This document shows, piece after piece, positions 26,018 to 33,250 of a stretch of DNA of 64,000 nucleotides. A model generated the notes under the pieces. The model was not told the origin of the DNA. It searched no databases and saw only the letters and a program-made list of their open reading frames with translations. The DNA lies in contig NZ_CP048020.1 in NCBI RefSeq assembly GCF_010365865.1, positions 124,001 through 188,000 of the forward strand, read 5' to 3'. Both the position numbers and the translations under genes were made by a program. Source of the DNA: Treponema vincentii (GTDB taxonomy: Bacteria > Spirochaetota > Spirochaetia > Treponematales > Treponemataceae). The stretch's first letter is position 1. Each line of letters starts with the position of its first letter.

Positions 26018-28345
26018 CTACCGTCGTGCGCGCAACGAATTGCATACGGCAAGGAGTGCGACGCCGACATCGGCGAACACCGCTGCCCATAAACCGATAA
26101 TACCCAAGGCGCCGCCTGCCAAAAAGGCGATTTTAACAACAAATGACATAACGATATTTTGTTTGACGATTTGCCGTGTAAAGCGTGCCGACTTGATTGC
26201 CTGCGGAATAAGCTGCGGGTTATCGGTCATAAGAACGACGTCGGCGGCTTCGATTGCGGCGTCGCTGCCGATTCCGCCCATCGCGATACCCACATCCGCG
26301 CGGGCAAGGGCGGGCGCATCGTTAATTCCGTCCCCGACAAACACGCAGACGGCGCGGGCATTGCCTTTCTTCCGCTCGTCGCTGATTGCTTCAAAGCGGG
26401 CGACCTTTTCATGCGGCAAAAGCTCGCTGCTGCAGCGGTCAAGCTGCAATTCGGCGGCTATTTTTTCGCCCGTGCGTTTCGTATCGCCGGTCAGCATCTC
26501 AAGATATCCGACGCCGGCACCGCGCAGTTCCCGTATTGCCTGTGCGGATTGCGGTTTAATGCTGTCACTGCAAATAATACAGCCGGCATAACGCCCGCCG
26601 TAGGAAAGGAATACCTTTGTTCCTTCGATTTGGGCGATGGAAGCAGGCTGTTTTTCCGCATCACCGAAGATGAACAGCGCGGAACCGGCCGCAAGTTCCT
26701 GTCCGTTTCGCAGCATTTTAACACCGGAACCGGCTTTTTCCGTGTATTGCCGGAGTTCGGCAGCTTCTTTTTCAAACACGGCTGTTTTTTCTTTGCCGAG
26801 CCGCCCTTGAATAGCGCCTTTTATCGCAACGGCAATCGGATGGCCGGAATGATACTCGGCGATATAGGCAAGCTCAAGCAATTCCTCCGTGCTGAATTGT
26901 TCGGCAGGAAGAATATGCTGTACCGTTAAAACACCGGCCGTCAGTGTGCCGGTTTTGTCGAATACAACGCTGTCCGTTTTGGCAAGCGAGTCGATAAAAT
27001 CTGCGCCTTTTATCAATATACCCTTTTTTGCCGCGCCGCCGAGTCCGCCAAAGTAGCCGAGCGGAACGGAGATAACAAAGGCGCATGGGCAAGAGATGAC
27101 GAGGAATACCAATCCGCGTGAAATCCACGGAACAAAGGCGCTCCACGAAAGCGGGCTGCTATATACAGCCGAAAGTACAAGCGGCGGAAGGAGCGCCAGC
27201 ACGACTGCACCGATCGTTACAATCGGCGTGTATACCCGCGCAAAGCTCGAAATAAGCCGCTCCGTTTTTGCCTTGCGGTCTTGCGCATGTTCCACCAACT
27301 GCAGCATTTTGGCCGCAGCGGTATTTTCCGCCGCTACGGTGGTTTTAATCACCGCAAGCCCGTCCGTATTGACGAATCCTGCCAGTACCGTACCGCCTTC
27401 TTCAATAAAACGCGGAACACTCTCTCCCGTCATCGATGAGGTGTCAAAAGAACACGCTCCTTCGACCAGTATCCCGTCAAGCGGAACCTTTTCTCCCGGT
27501 TTTACAAGGATCAGCGTACCGATAGGAACATCTTCCGGAGCTACAATGTCAGGATCATCCCCTTCATGATGATGCCCGCAGCAGCACTCTTCGGCATGAT
27601 TATGCGTATGTTCGTGATGATGTCCTTCGCCGTGCTCATGTTCGCGCTCGCATTCTTCATGTTCATGATGATGTTCATGGCCATGCTCGTGTCCGCATTC
27701 GCAGTTTTCCGAATGACTATGGTGATGTTCACCGTGTTCGTGCCCGCATTCGCACATCTCGGCGTGAATGTGCTCATGACTGTGATGGTGATCATCATCT
27801 TCATGTTCATGACCGCAACAACTATGTGCATCGCTGTGTCCCGATTCGGAGTCGGCAGGATTACGGTAGAGCCGGACAAATTCGGGACGCAAATCCATCA
27901 AGTTGGTAATGGAACGGCGGGACTGTTGAACGGCGGCCGCTTGCAGCAGCTCACCCAAGTTGTAAAACAGCATAACGGCGGCGCCTTCCGACCACTCTCC
28001 GAGTATGAATGCACCGAGTGTCGCAAAGGTCATCAAAAAGTTTTCGTCAAAAATACTTCCTTTACCGATGGTCTTTAGCAAGGTTTGAATAACTTCCAGT
28101 CCCGCAGCAAGCCACGAACCGACAAAAAGCAGTGATGAAAGTGCAATGGAGTAAGAAGCGCCGCTGAACTGAACGGTCATTTTGAAAGGTTCGGAAGCAA
28201 TTTTCAATACAATCCCGGCGATAAAAAACACCGCCGCTACACTAAATCGGATAATATCGTGTTTATCCCACAAACTGTCATGATGATGTTCATCATGATT
28301 ATGTGTTTCGTGTATATGATTACATGCCATACAACTACAAGCCAT
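26018..28345 (-). CDS. Zinc/cadmium-type P1B ATPase with a His/Cys-rich cytoplasmic insert
   Basis: A 775-residue heavy-metal efflux ATPase. It shows the P1B metal motif CPC (VISCPCAFVIS), phosphorylation motif DKTGTLT, TGES in the actuator domain, and GDGINDAP with GIAMGGIGSDAAIEAADV. CPC is the class of Zn, Cd, Pb and Cu/Ag pumps; the neighbouring SmtB-like regulator favours Zn or Cd. There is no classical HMA domain. Instead the N-terminus (1-29) is His/Cys-rich and an insert at about 168-262 between the second membrane pair and the actuator domain holds about 34 His and 10 Cys, a likely metal buffer or sensor. ATG 28345 (MACSCMACNHIHETH) is preferred over 28384 because AGGAGGTAAG precedes it. 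Confidence 0.93.
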   Translation of the reverse strand: MACSCMACNHIHETHNHDEHHHDSLWDKHDIIRFSVAAVFFIAGIVLKIASEPFKMTVQFSGASYSIALSSLLFVGSWLAAGLEVIQTLLKTIGKGSIFDENFLMTFATLGAFILGEWSEGAAVMLFYNLGELLQAAAVQQSRRSITNLMDLRPEFVRLYRNPADSESGHSDAHSCCGHEHEDDDHHHSHEHIHAEMCECGHEHGEHHHSHSENCECGHEHGHEHHHEHEECEREHEHGEGHHHEHTHNHAEECCCGHHHEGDDPDIVAPEDVPIGTLILVKPGEKVPLDGILVEGACSFDTSSMTGESVPRFIEEGGTVLAGFVNTDGLAVIKTTVAAENTAAAKMLQLVEHAQDRKAKTERLISSFARVYTPIVTIGAVVLALLPPLVLSAVYSSPLSWSAFVPWISRGLVFLVISCPCAFVISVPLGYFGGLGGAAKKGILIKGADFIDSLAKTDSVVFDKTGTLTAGVLTVQHILPAEQFSTEELLELAYIAEYHSGHPIAVAIKGAIQGRLGKEKTAVFEKEAAELRQYTEKAGSGVKMLRNGQELAAGSALFIFGDAEKQPASIAQIEGTKVFLSYGGRYAGCIICSDSIKPQSAQAIRELRGAGVGYLEMLTGDTKRTGEKIAAELQLDRCSSELLPHEKVARFEAISDERKKGNARAVCVFVGDGINDAPALARADVGIAMGGIGSDAAIEAADVVLMTDNPQLIPQAIKSARFTRQIVKQNIVMSFVVKIAFLAGGALGIIGLWAAVFADVGVALLAVCNSLRARR

Positions 28346-28368
28346 CTTACCTCCTATAAAAACTTTTG

Positions 28369-28493
28369 CAGGATGTTTAAACATCCGAAAAGGTTTTTAG
28401 TCGTGCGCGTTACGCGCACATGTAAATAATCAAGTTTGCAGCGCAAACTTGAGACAAAAAGCGCTGGCGATATTTTAGACAGCGTTTTTTGTC
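28369..28493. repeat. Four hairpins between the regulator and ATPase genes
   Basis: In order: palindrome GGATGTTTAAACATCC (28369-28384); GTGCGCG-TTA-CGCGCAC (28403-28419); TCAAGTTTGC-AGC-GCAAACTTGA (28430-28452); and a 14-bp stem GACAAAAAGCGCTG with CAGCGTTTTTTGTC (28453-28466 and 28480-28493, one G-T pair). The middle two belong to the small-loop class also seen in the 25-26 kb array and at 62.07-62.12 kb. They lie in the cotranscribed spacer and may affect cadA-type gene expression. Confidence 0.6.
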
Positions 28494-28510
28494 ATCTCTC
28501 CTCCTTCGGC

Positions 28511-28882
28511 TCAGCGGCCTTCCAGAATATGCTCCATGCCGACGCTGTATAAGATGCCGACATGATTGTCCTCTATAGAATAGTAGATTTGTTTTCCCAC
28601 CCGCCGCGAACGCACTATTTTTGCTTGTCTGAGGATACGCAGTTGATGAGAAATTGCCGAAGCGGATATTTCAAGTACCTCCGCAATGTCGGCAACGCAC
28701 AGCTCACCCGCCATTAACGCGGATACAATCTTGATACGGGTCGAATCACCGAAATTCTTAAAAAAATCACTCAATGCGGTCATCGTGTCCTCGTTGGGGA
28801 TCTTTGAGCGTGCATGAGCTACGGCATCGGGGTTAAAATACTCTGCCGCTTCGTCACTCATCGGTTCTTCTTGGTTTTCCAT
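28511..28882 (-). CDS. ArsR/SmtB-family zinc-responsive repressor
   Basis: A 123-residue winged-helix repressor. The DNA-reading region is ELCVADIAEVLEISASAISHQLRILRQAKIV, followed by the wing RRVGKQIYYSI. The C-terminal helix reads D-N-H-V-G-I-L-Y-S-V-G-M-E-H-I-L-E. Its D-x-H-x10-H-x2-E spacing is the alpha-5 zinc site of SmtB and CzrA, so Zn(II) is the best-supported inducer; the alpha-3N Cys site of CadC is not obvious. It is encoded upstream of the metal ATPase in the same direction (165 bp gap), and a matching operator lies 118 bp before its start. The ATG at 28882 follows GGAGGCCGCACA. Confidence 0.93.
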   Translation of the reverse strand: MENQEEPMSDEAAEYFNPDAVAHARSKIPNEDTMTALSDFFKNFGDSTRIKIVSALMAGELCVADIAEVLEISASAISHQLRILRQAKIVRSRRVGKQIYYSIEDNHVGILYSVGMEHILEGR

Positions 28883-28999
28883 TGTGCGGCCTCCTTACGT
28901 CAAGGGCAAACGTTGTAGGCATTTTTTGCCCTGTTCAGTTCGTTTAAATCACTCTGCTTATTCAAATGAGCAAGACAGGTGTTATATTAAACAAATATA

Positions 29000-29013
29000 T
29001 GAACAGATGTTCA
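29000..29013. promoter_or_regulatory. SmtB/ArsR-type operator
   Basis: TGAACA-GA-TGTTCA is a perfect 6-2-6 palindrome within ATATATGAACAGATGTTCAA, the form of SmtB/ZiaR/CzrA operators (TGAACA half-sites). It lies in the 277-bp gap between the divergent regulator gene and the AEC permease gene, so it could control either or both. Confidence 0.65.
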
Positions 29014-29159
29014 ATTGTCAGTTTGATTATATGTGTAGGTGAGGATGCTGTCAAGATCCTATCTTTTGAAAATATGTGGGTATCTCTATTTTCAAAAGAT
29101 AGGAAAATATTTAAAATATTACTGATATGTTTACCTGTCTGCTGTAAAAAGGGGGAATA

Positions 29160-30035
29160 ATGGCTGTTAAAATAGTGCTTCCGTTTTTGTATCTCGGGTT
29201 CGGTTTTCTTGTGGGAAAAGCGCCGATCGATATAAAAAAGCAGACGGCATATTTGCTTACCAGAGTAATTATTCCGCTGATCATTATTTACAATATTTCA
29301 ACGTGCCGTGCCGACTTATTTGTCAGCATATTCGCTATGATTATTATGATGACGGTAATGATGTATATGAGCCGGCTTTTTAGCGCCGATGCCGTCGAAC
29401 AGTTATGTTTTTTCTATTTAAATATCGGGTGGCTTTCATTGCCGATTGTTGCAACGGTATGGGGAGACAGTGCTGCGACCGCCGTGCTCTCGCTGTATAT
29501 CGGCAACTCTCTTTTCGGAAATTCCATCGGCGCCGGTATGTTGATCAATAACGGCGCTGCAAAGGTCGATATAAAACGGACGCTGAAATCTCCGCCCGTG
29601 GCTGCGCTCATTATTGGCATTATCTGTATTCCTTTCGGGGATAGTATCAAACTCTATTTGCCGCCCTTATATCGAATACTTAAATTAGTCATGAGTATTT
29701 TAGGAATGGGTGTACTCGGTATGTGGCTTGCAAAGATTAAGCTTGAAATCAAGGATTTAAAACTAACGCTTAAACTGGCGATAATGCGGGCTCTTACAGT
29801 CTGCTGTCTAATGACGCTCTTTATCTTTATTGCGGGGCTGCTGCACTTGGGATTAATAACCGCCAACAAGCAGGCGTTGTATATGATCTGTATCTTGCCG
29901 CCTGCCGCCAACATTATCGTGCTTGAAACACATTACTGCCATACGGGGAAATCTGCGGGACTTACCGCGTGGGGAACGCTGTTAAGCTTAGTGCTTATCC
30001 CGATATATATTGTGGTAACAAAACTGCTGTTTTAA
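29160..30035 (+). CDS. AEC-family (auxin efflux carrier-like) permease
   Basis: A 291-residue integral membrane protein with about ten helices. It has the family's inverted-repeat layout, including LNIGWLSLPIVATVWGDSAATAVLSLYIGNSLFGNSIG in the first half and the C-terminal PPAANIIVLETHY motif typical of bacterial AEC proteins (MleP, YfdV relatives). Such carriers move organic acids or amino acids. At 291 residues it is slightly short but complete. ATG 29160 follows AAAAAGGGGGAAT. It is divergent from the metal regulator and shares the upstream region with the TGAACA operator; a role in metal response is possible but not shown. Confidence 0.85.
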   Translation: MAVKIVLPFLYLGFGFLVGKAPIDIKKQTAYLLTRVIIPLIIIYNISTCRADLFVSIFAMIIMMTVMMYMSRLFSADAVEQLCFFYLNIGWLSLPIVATVWGDSAATAVLSLYIGNSLFGNSIGAGMLINNGAAKVDIKRTLKSPPVAALIIGIICIPFGDSIKLYLPPLYRILKLVMSILGMGVLGMWLAKIKLEIKDLKLTLKLAIMRALTVCCLMTLFIFIAGLLHLGLITANKQALYMICILPPAANIIVLETHYCHTGKSAGLTAWGTLLSLVLIPIYIVVTKLLF

Positions 30036-30045
30036 ACCATGACAA

Positions 30046-30083
30046 TCGCATCAGGCTGTTTTTTTAATTGTCCTGCAGAAGCG
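30046..30083 (-). repeat. Terminal fragment of the dispersed foldback element
   Basis: Reverse complement contains TTCTGCAGGACAATTAAAAAAACAGCCTGATGCG in pieces. It matches the last ~40 bp of the 8729-8873 element (TTTTCTGCGGGGATATTAAAA and AACAGCCTGATGCG). It fills the gap between two convergent genes. Its T7 run on the plus strand might also help terminate the AEC gene. Confidence 0.6.
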
Positions 30084-30084
30084 G

Positions 30085-30408
30085 TTACGCCGTTTCCCAG
30101 TTTTTGACGTATCCTTCCAGTTCGTCCAGCATTGCAAGAATGATGGCTTTATTTTTTTCAGAATACATTTCAGCCTCTTTCTCCAGCTTTTTAAAAAACG
30201 GGAGCAATGAAGTAAGCTTCGCTATCGGTACCTTGGTCGGATGGTACTTTATCAACACACTTCCGGTAACGGGATTATGTTCAATCTCTTTGATGATTGA
30301 TGAAAGCGCCGGAGCTTTCAGGATGGATAATGCCCGCTCGGTGATTGCGGTGTCTTTAAAGACAGGCGCCCTCAGCCGTATGCGACCGGGAAAAAAGCCG
30401 GTAATCAT
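30085..30408 (-). CDS. Small HMA-like (HMA_2 type) protein of the P-ATPase operon
   Basis: A 107-residue protein opening with GFFPGRIRLRAPVFKD, the same PGRIRL motif as the N-terminus of the ATPase encoded upstream (LPGRIRLHYN). VTGSVLIKYHP follows, a ferredoxin-like strand of HMA_2-type domains that lack the CxxC metal site. The C-terminal half is a charged helix (SEKNKAIILAMLDELEGYV). Its ATG overlaps the ATPase stop (ATGA), so the two are translationally coupled. It may act as a metallochaperone-like or regulatory subunit; the absence of CxxC argues against a classical Cu or Zn chaperone. Confidence 0.8.
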   Translation of the reverse strand: MITGFFPGRIRLRAPVFKDTAITERALSILKAPALSSIIKEIEHNPVTGSVLIKYHPTKVPIAKLTSLLPFFKKLEKEAEMYSEKNKAIILAMLDELEGYVKNWETA

Positions 30409-32501
30409 CGCGCGTCCTTTAACAACTTTTGCATGGATTCGATACTGACGGCAATGGTCAGCGAATTATGCAGCGTCGCCGCGAGTGCGGGTGGGATAAG
30501 ACCGAACATACCGGCAAACAAGAGCAGTGAATTGCCGCCGATAATCAGCTTGTTGTTTTTATCTATCCGTGACAGCGTTTTTTGACCGAGCTTCCGCACC
30601 GTAATTAAACCGGAAAGTCCGTCGTCGGCCAATACGATATCGGCAGTATCGCCTGCGATGGAAGAACTGTTGCCCATCGCAATGCCGACATCCGCGGCGG
30701 AAAGTGCAGGCGCGTCGTTGATTCCATCACCAATCATAATTACCTTATGTCCGGCATTTCGTGCTTCTTGCACATACCGCACCTTATCTTCCGGCAGCGT
30801 CTGCGCATGATATTCCGTGATACCGGCCTGAGCTGCAACCTTTGCAGCCGCTTGTTCGGCATCTCCTGTAATCATAACGCAATTGCGTACACCCAAGTGT
30901 TTCAGCTCGGAGATGGTTTCTGCAGTACCTTCCCGGGCGGGATCTCCAATAGTCAAAATACCGGCGAGCTGTCCGTCAACCGCTAAATAGAGTAATGAAT
31001 AGCCTGATTTTTCCGCAGACTTCTGCACGCGGGCTATTGCTTTGGTGGTCGGAACTTTTTCATCTTCAAAAATAAAATGAGCGCTTCCGATACAGAGCCG
31101 TTTGCCTTCTAACGAGGACGCGATACCGTGTGCGACAATGTATTCTACCTTCGCATGACGCTCGGGATGGACAAGGTTTTGTTCTTGAGCGGCTCGTACC
31201 ACGGCTCTCCCCAACGGATGCGGAAAATGTTCCTCAAGGCACGCAGCGAGCCGCAATGCTTCGTCTTTTGTAAAGGAACCGAATGGGTGCACTCCGGTTA
31301 AGACAGGTTCCGCATAGGTAAGTGTCCCCGTTTTATCGAAGATAACGGTATCGGCAAGCGCCGCCGCTTCCAAATACTTTCCGCCTTTTACGGAAATGCC
31401 GTGCTCCGCCGCTTCCTTCATTGCGGAAAGAACGGCGATAGGAGCGGCCAGTTTCATCGCGCAGGAATAATCGACCATCAATGTTGCAACGGTTTTGGTG
31501 ATATTCCGCGTAAATAAATAGGTTAAACCGGTCAACAGGAAATTAAAGGGCACTACTTTTTCTGCGATACGTTCCGACCGTTTCTGAGCGGCGGCTTTTA
31601 AGGATTGCGAGCGGTCGATCATCGCGATGATATTGTTTACTTTTGTTTCAGAGCCGACCGTGCGTACGCGGATGTATAGCTCACCTTCCAGCAAAATAGT
31701 CCCTGCAAAGACAGTCGTGCCACTCTTTTTTTCTACCGGCAGCGATTCACCGGTGATGCTCGCCTGATTCACGAGCCCTTCACCTTTTTCAACATTCCCG
31801 TCTGCGGGGATTTGGCTGCCGGCGCGGACAACGACGAGGTCATCTTTTTTAAGTGCGGAAGGAGGAATTGTTCGTTCTTCATTTCCTTCGATAAGATGTA
31901 CCGGCTCGTTTGAAACCAAAAGCGTTTGCGCCAGATTATTGTACGATTGCCGACGGGTCAGCTCTTCAATTTCTTCTCCCATATCGAGCAACGTTGCTAC
32001 AAAACGAGCAGTCTGCGCCTTACCGTCAAGAACTGCAACTGTCAGCGCCGTTGCATCGAGTAAATCCGTGCTAAAGAATTTTCCTGCAAAGATGGACTGC
32101 GTCGCTTTCATAATGCGCGGCACAATTCTTTTGTAGAGCAACAGGTTGCGTATCGGCATCGGGAGAAGTGCTCGTACGGTAACGTCAAAGAGCGTGGAGG
32201 CGAGCACATCGAAGATGCTTTCAGGCATCGGGACTTTTGCAACGGAGTCAAGCAGGCTTTCATCGGACAGGTATTTATCGGAAAGGACTCGGAATAAGGC
32301 GAGCACCTCAGCTTCCGAAAGGGTCTTTATGTCGTAATAAACCAAAAAAGATGCGACTTTGGGATTAACTTGAATGTCGGTTATTCCTTCTTGCACCGCG
32401 ATGAGTGTCTGCGCAAGAATAGCTTGCCGCGGCGAAATTTCAACCGCATTGTAGTGCAGTCTTATTCTGCCGGGCAGAGAGTGTTTAACGGTTACGTTCA
32501 T
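30405..32501 (-). CDS. P-type metal ATPase with an SCAMKL membrane motif
   Basis: A 698-residue P1-type ATPase. It has an N-terminal HMA_2-like domain (LPGRIRLHYN to about 75), TGES (ITGESLPVEKKSG), phosphorylation site FDKTGTLTYAEP and hinge MIGDGINDAPALSAADVGIAMG. The metal-binding helix reads DYSCAMKLAAP, so the usual CPC is replaced by SCA. This is seen in the CtpC-like group rather than in Cu or Zn pumps, so the transported metal is uncertain (Mn is one possibility). Flanked by a small membrane protein upstream and an HMA_2 protein overlapping downstream, a three-gene set that recurs in anaerobes. ATG 32501 lies 22 bp after the previous stop. Confidence 0.9.
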   Translation of the reverse strand: MNVTVKHSLPGRIRLHYNAVEISPRQAILAQTLIAVQEGITDIQVNPKVASFLVYYDIKTLSEAEVLALFRVLSDKYLSDESLLDSVAKVPMPESIFDVLASTLFDVTVRALLPMPIRNLLLYKRIVPRIMKATQSIFAGKFFSTDLLDATALTVAVLDGKAQTARFVATLLDMGEEIEELTRRQSYNNLAQTLLVSNEPVHLIEGNEERTIPPSALKKDDLVVVRAGSQIPADGNVEKGEGLVNQASITGESLPVEKKSGTTVFAGTILLEGELYIRVRTVGSETKVNNIIAMIDRSQSLKAAAQKRSERIAEKVVPFNFLLTGLTYLFTRNITKTVATLMVDYSCAMKLAAPIAVLSAMKEAAEHGISVKGGKYLEAAALADTVIFDKTGTLTYAEPVLTGVHPFGSFTKDEALRLAACLEEHFPHPLGRAVVRAAQEQNLVHPERHAKVEYIVAHGIASSLEGKRLCIGSAHFIFEDEKVPTTKAIARVQKSAEKSGYSLLYLAVDGQLAGILTIGDPAREGTAETISELKHLGVRNCVMITGDAEQAAAKVAAQAGITEYHAQTLPEDKVRYVQEARNAGHKVIMIGDGINDAPALSAADVGIAMGNSSSIAGDTADIVLADDGLSGLITVRKLGQKTLSRIDKNNKLIIGGNSLLLFAGMFGLIPPALAATLHNSLTIAVSIESMQKLLKDAR

Positions 32502-32522
32502 TGATAAATTGATAAAAAGTTC

Positions 32523-32741
32523 TTATGCGTTTTGCGATTGGTTATATGCAGCTTCGGCCGCGATATCCTGTGCGTCCTCTTTCACCGATTCCATAAAGGC
32601 AACCGCATCCTGTTTGAGCTGCATACCTTTTTCCGTAACGGCTACACAGGCCTTGCGGAATGCCGGAGTCCGAATAAGAGCAGCTGCAGCCAATCCCGCT
32701 GCAACACCTACACCGAATGCAACCCATTTATTGGAAAACAT
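32523..32741 (-). CDS. Small membrane protein (DUF6110-like) of the P-ATPase operon
   Basis: A 72-residue protein with one N-terminal glycine/alanine-rich helix (VAFGVGVAAGLAAAALI), then RTPAFRKACVAVTEKGMQLKQDAVAFMESVKEDAQDIAAEA, a charged amphipathic helix. The layout resembles small DUF6110/YtxH-like membrane proteins found next to HMA_2-type P-ATPases. The name is from memory of the family and not certain. It starts at ATG 32741 with AGGTAGGAT upstream and is first in the operon. Confidence 0.75.
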   Translation of the reverse strand: MFSNKWVAFGVGVAAGLAAAALIRTPAFRKACVAVTEKGMQLKQDAVAFMESVKEDAQDIAAEAAYNQSQNA

Positions 32742-32915
32742 ATCCTACCTCACTTATTTCATATTTAAAATCTGCCGTCAGTTTTGCTGATAAGGCATTT
32801 TATATTTCCACGATACCAGTTTTTGTTGAAAAACACAATAAGATGCGTTTGTTCTATAATCAGAGCCGCTCCCCTATCTTTTCCGGTTAGATTTAACGTG
32901 ATACAATGCGTATTC

Positions 32916-32945
32916 TTGACACGTAGTAGTAATATATGATAGTAT
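32916..32945 (+). promoter_or_regulatory. Promoter of the tRNA-Gln gene
   Basis: TTGACA at 32916-32921 and TAGTAT at 32940-32945 with an 18-bp spacer, about 15 bp before the mature tRNA 5' end at 32961. The 219-bp gap from 32742 holds nothing else that I recognise. Confidence 0.7.
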
Positions 32946-32960
32946 ACCCTCCGTCAACTT

Positions 32961-33031
32961 TCCCCGGTTGTGTAATGGTAGCACCGCAGATTCTGGTTCT
33001 GCTTGTGGGGGTTCGAATCCTCTCTGGGGAA
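32961..33031 (+). tRNA. tRNA-Gln (CTG anticodon)
   Basis: A 71-nt cloverleaf. Acceptor TCCCCGG pairs with CTGGGGA (one G-T), followed by discriminator A. The anticodon arm GCAGA-TTCTGGT-TCTGC presents CTG. The T arm contains GGTTCGAATCC. CCA is not encoded. A promoter lies just upstream and a hairpin terminator just downstream. Confidence 0.93.
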
Positions 33032-33040
33032 TGTGCCGAA

Positions 33041-33074
33041 AACCTCTAAAAATAATCATTTTTAGAGGTTTTTG
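33041..33074 (+). terminator. Terminator after tRNA-Gln
   Basis: AACCTCTAAAAAT and ATTTTTAGAGGTT form a perfect 13-bp stem with loop AATC, followed by TTT. It lies 10 bp after the tRNA-Gln 3' end and 30 bp before tRNA-Glu. Confidence 0.8.
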
Positions 33075-33103
33075 CTTAGTAAAGCACCCGATGCTCTGTT
33101 TTA

Positions 33104-33173
33104 GTCCCTTCGTCTATCGGTTAGGACATGAGATTCTCAATCTTAAAAGACGGGTTCGATTCCCGTAGGGACC
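33104..33173 (+). tRNA. tRNA-Glu (CTC anticodon)
   Basis: The acceptor GTCCCT pairs with AGGGAC. The D arm is GTC-TATCGGTTAG-GAC, the anticodon loop TTCTCAA presents CTC, and the T arm is CGGGTTCGATTCCCG. CCA is not encoded. The T-like seventh acceptor pair is a mismatch. It lies 77 bp before the PTS enzyme I start. Confidence 0.88.
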
Positions 33174-33250
33174 GGTCTCTTCCTATCGTATTGTTGCATA
33201 TCAAATTCGGTTATATATGCAAACCTCATCATTTTTTCTATAATACTTTT

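Noticed and set aside
27096-27569. 157-aa plus-strand Ser/Thr-rich reading frame
   Set aside because: Antisense to the ATPase gene, composition typical of a shadow frame.
27566-28078. Plus-strand Met/Phe-rich 170-aa reading frame
   Set aside because: It is the reverse complement of the His-rich insert of the zinc ATPase; CAT-rich His codons read as ATG on the other strand.
28966-29160. 64-aa ORF upstream of the AEC gene
   Set aside because: It spans the TGAACA operator and lacks an RBS; probably promoter DNA.
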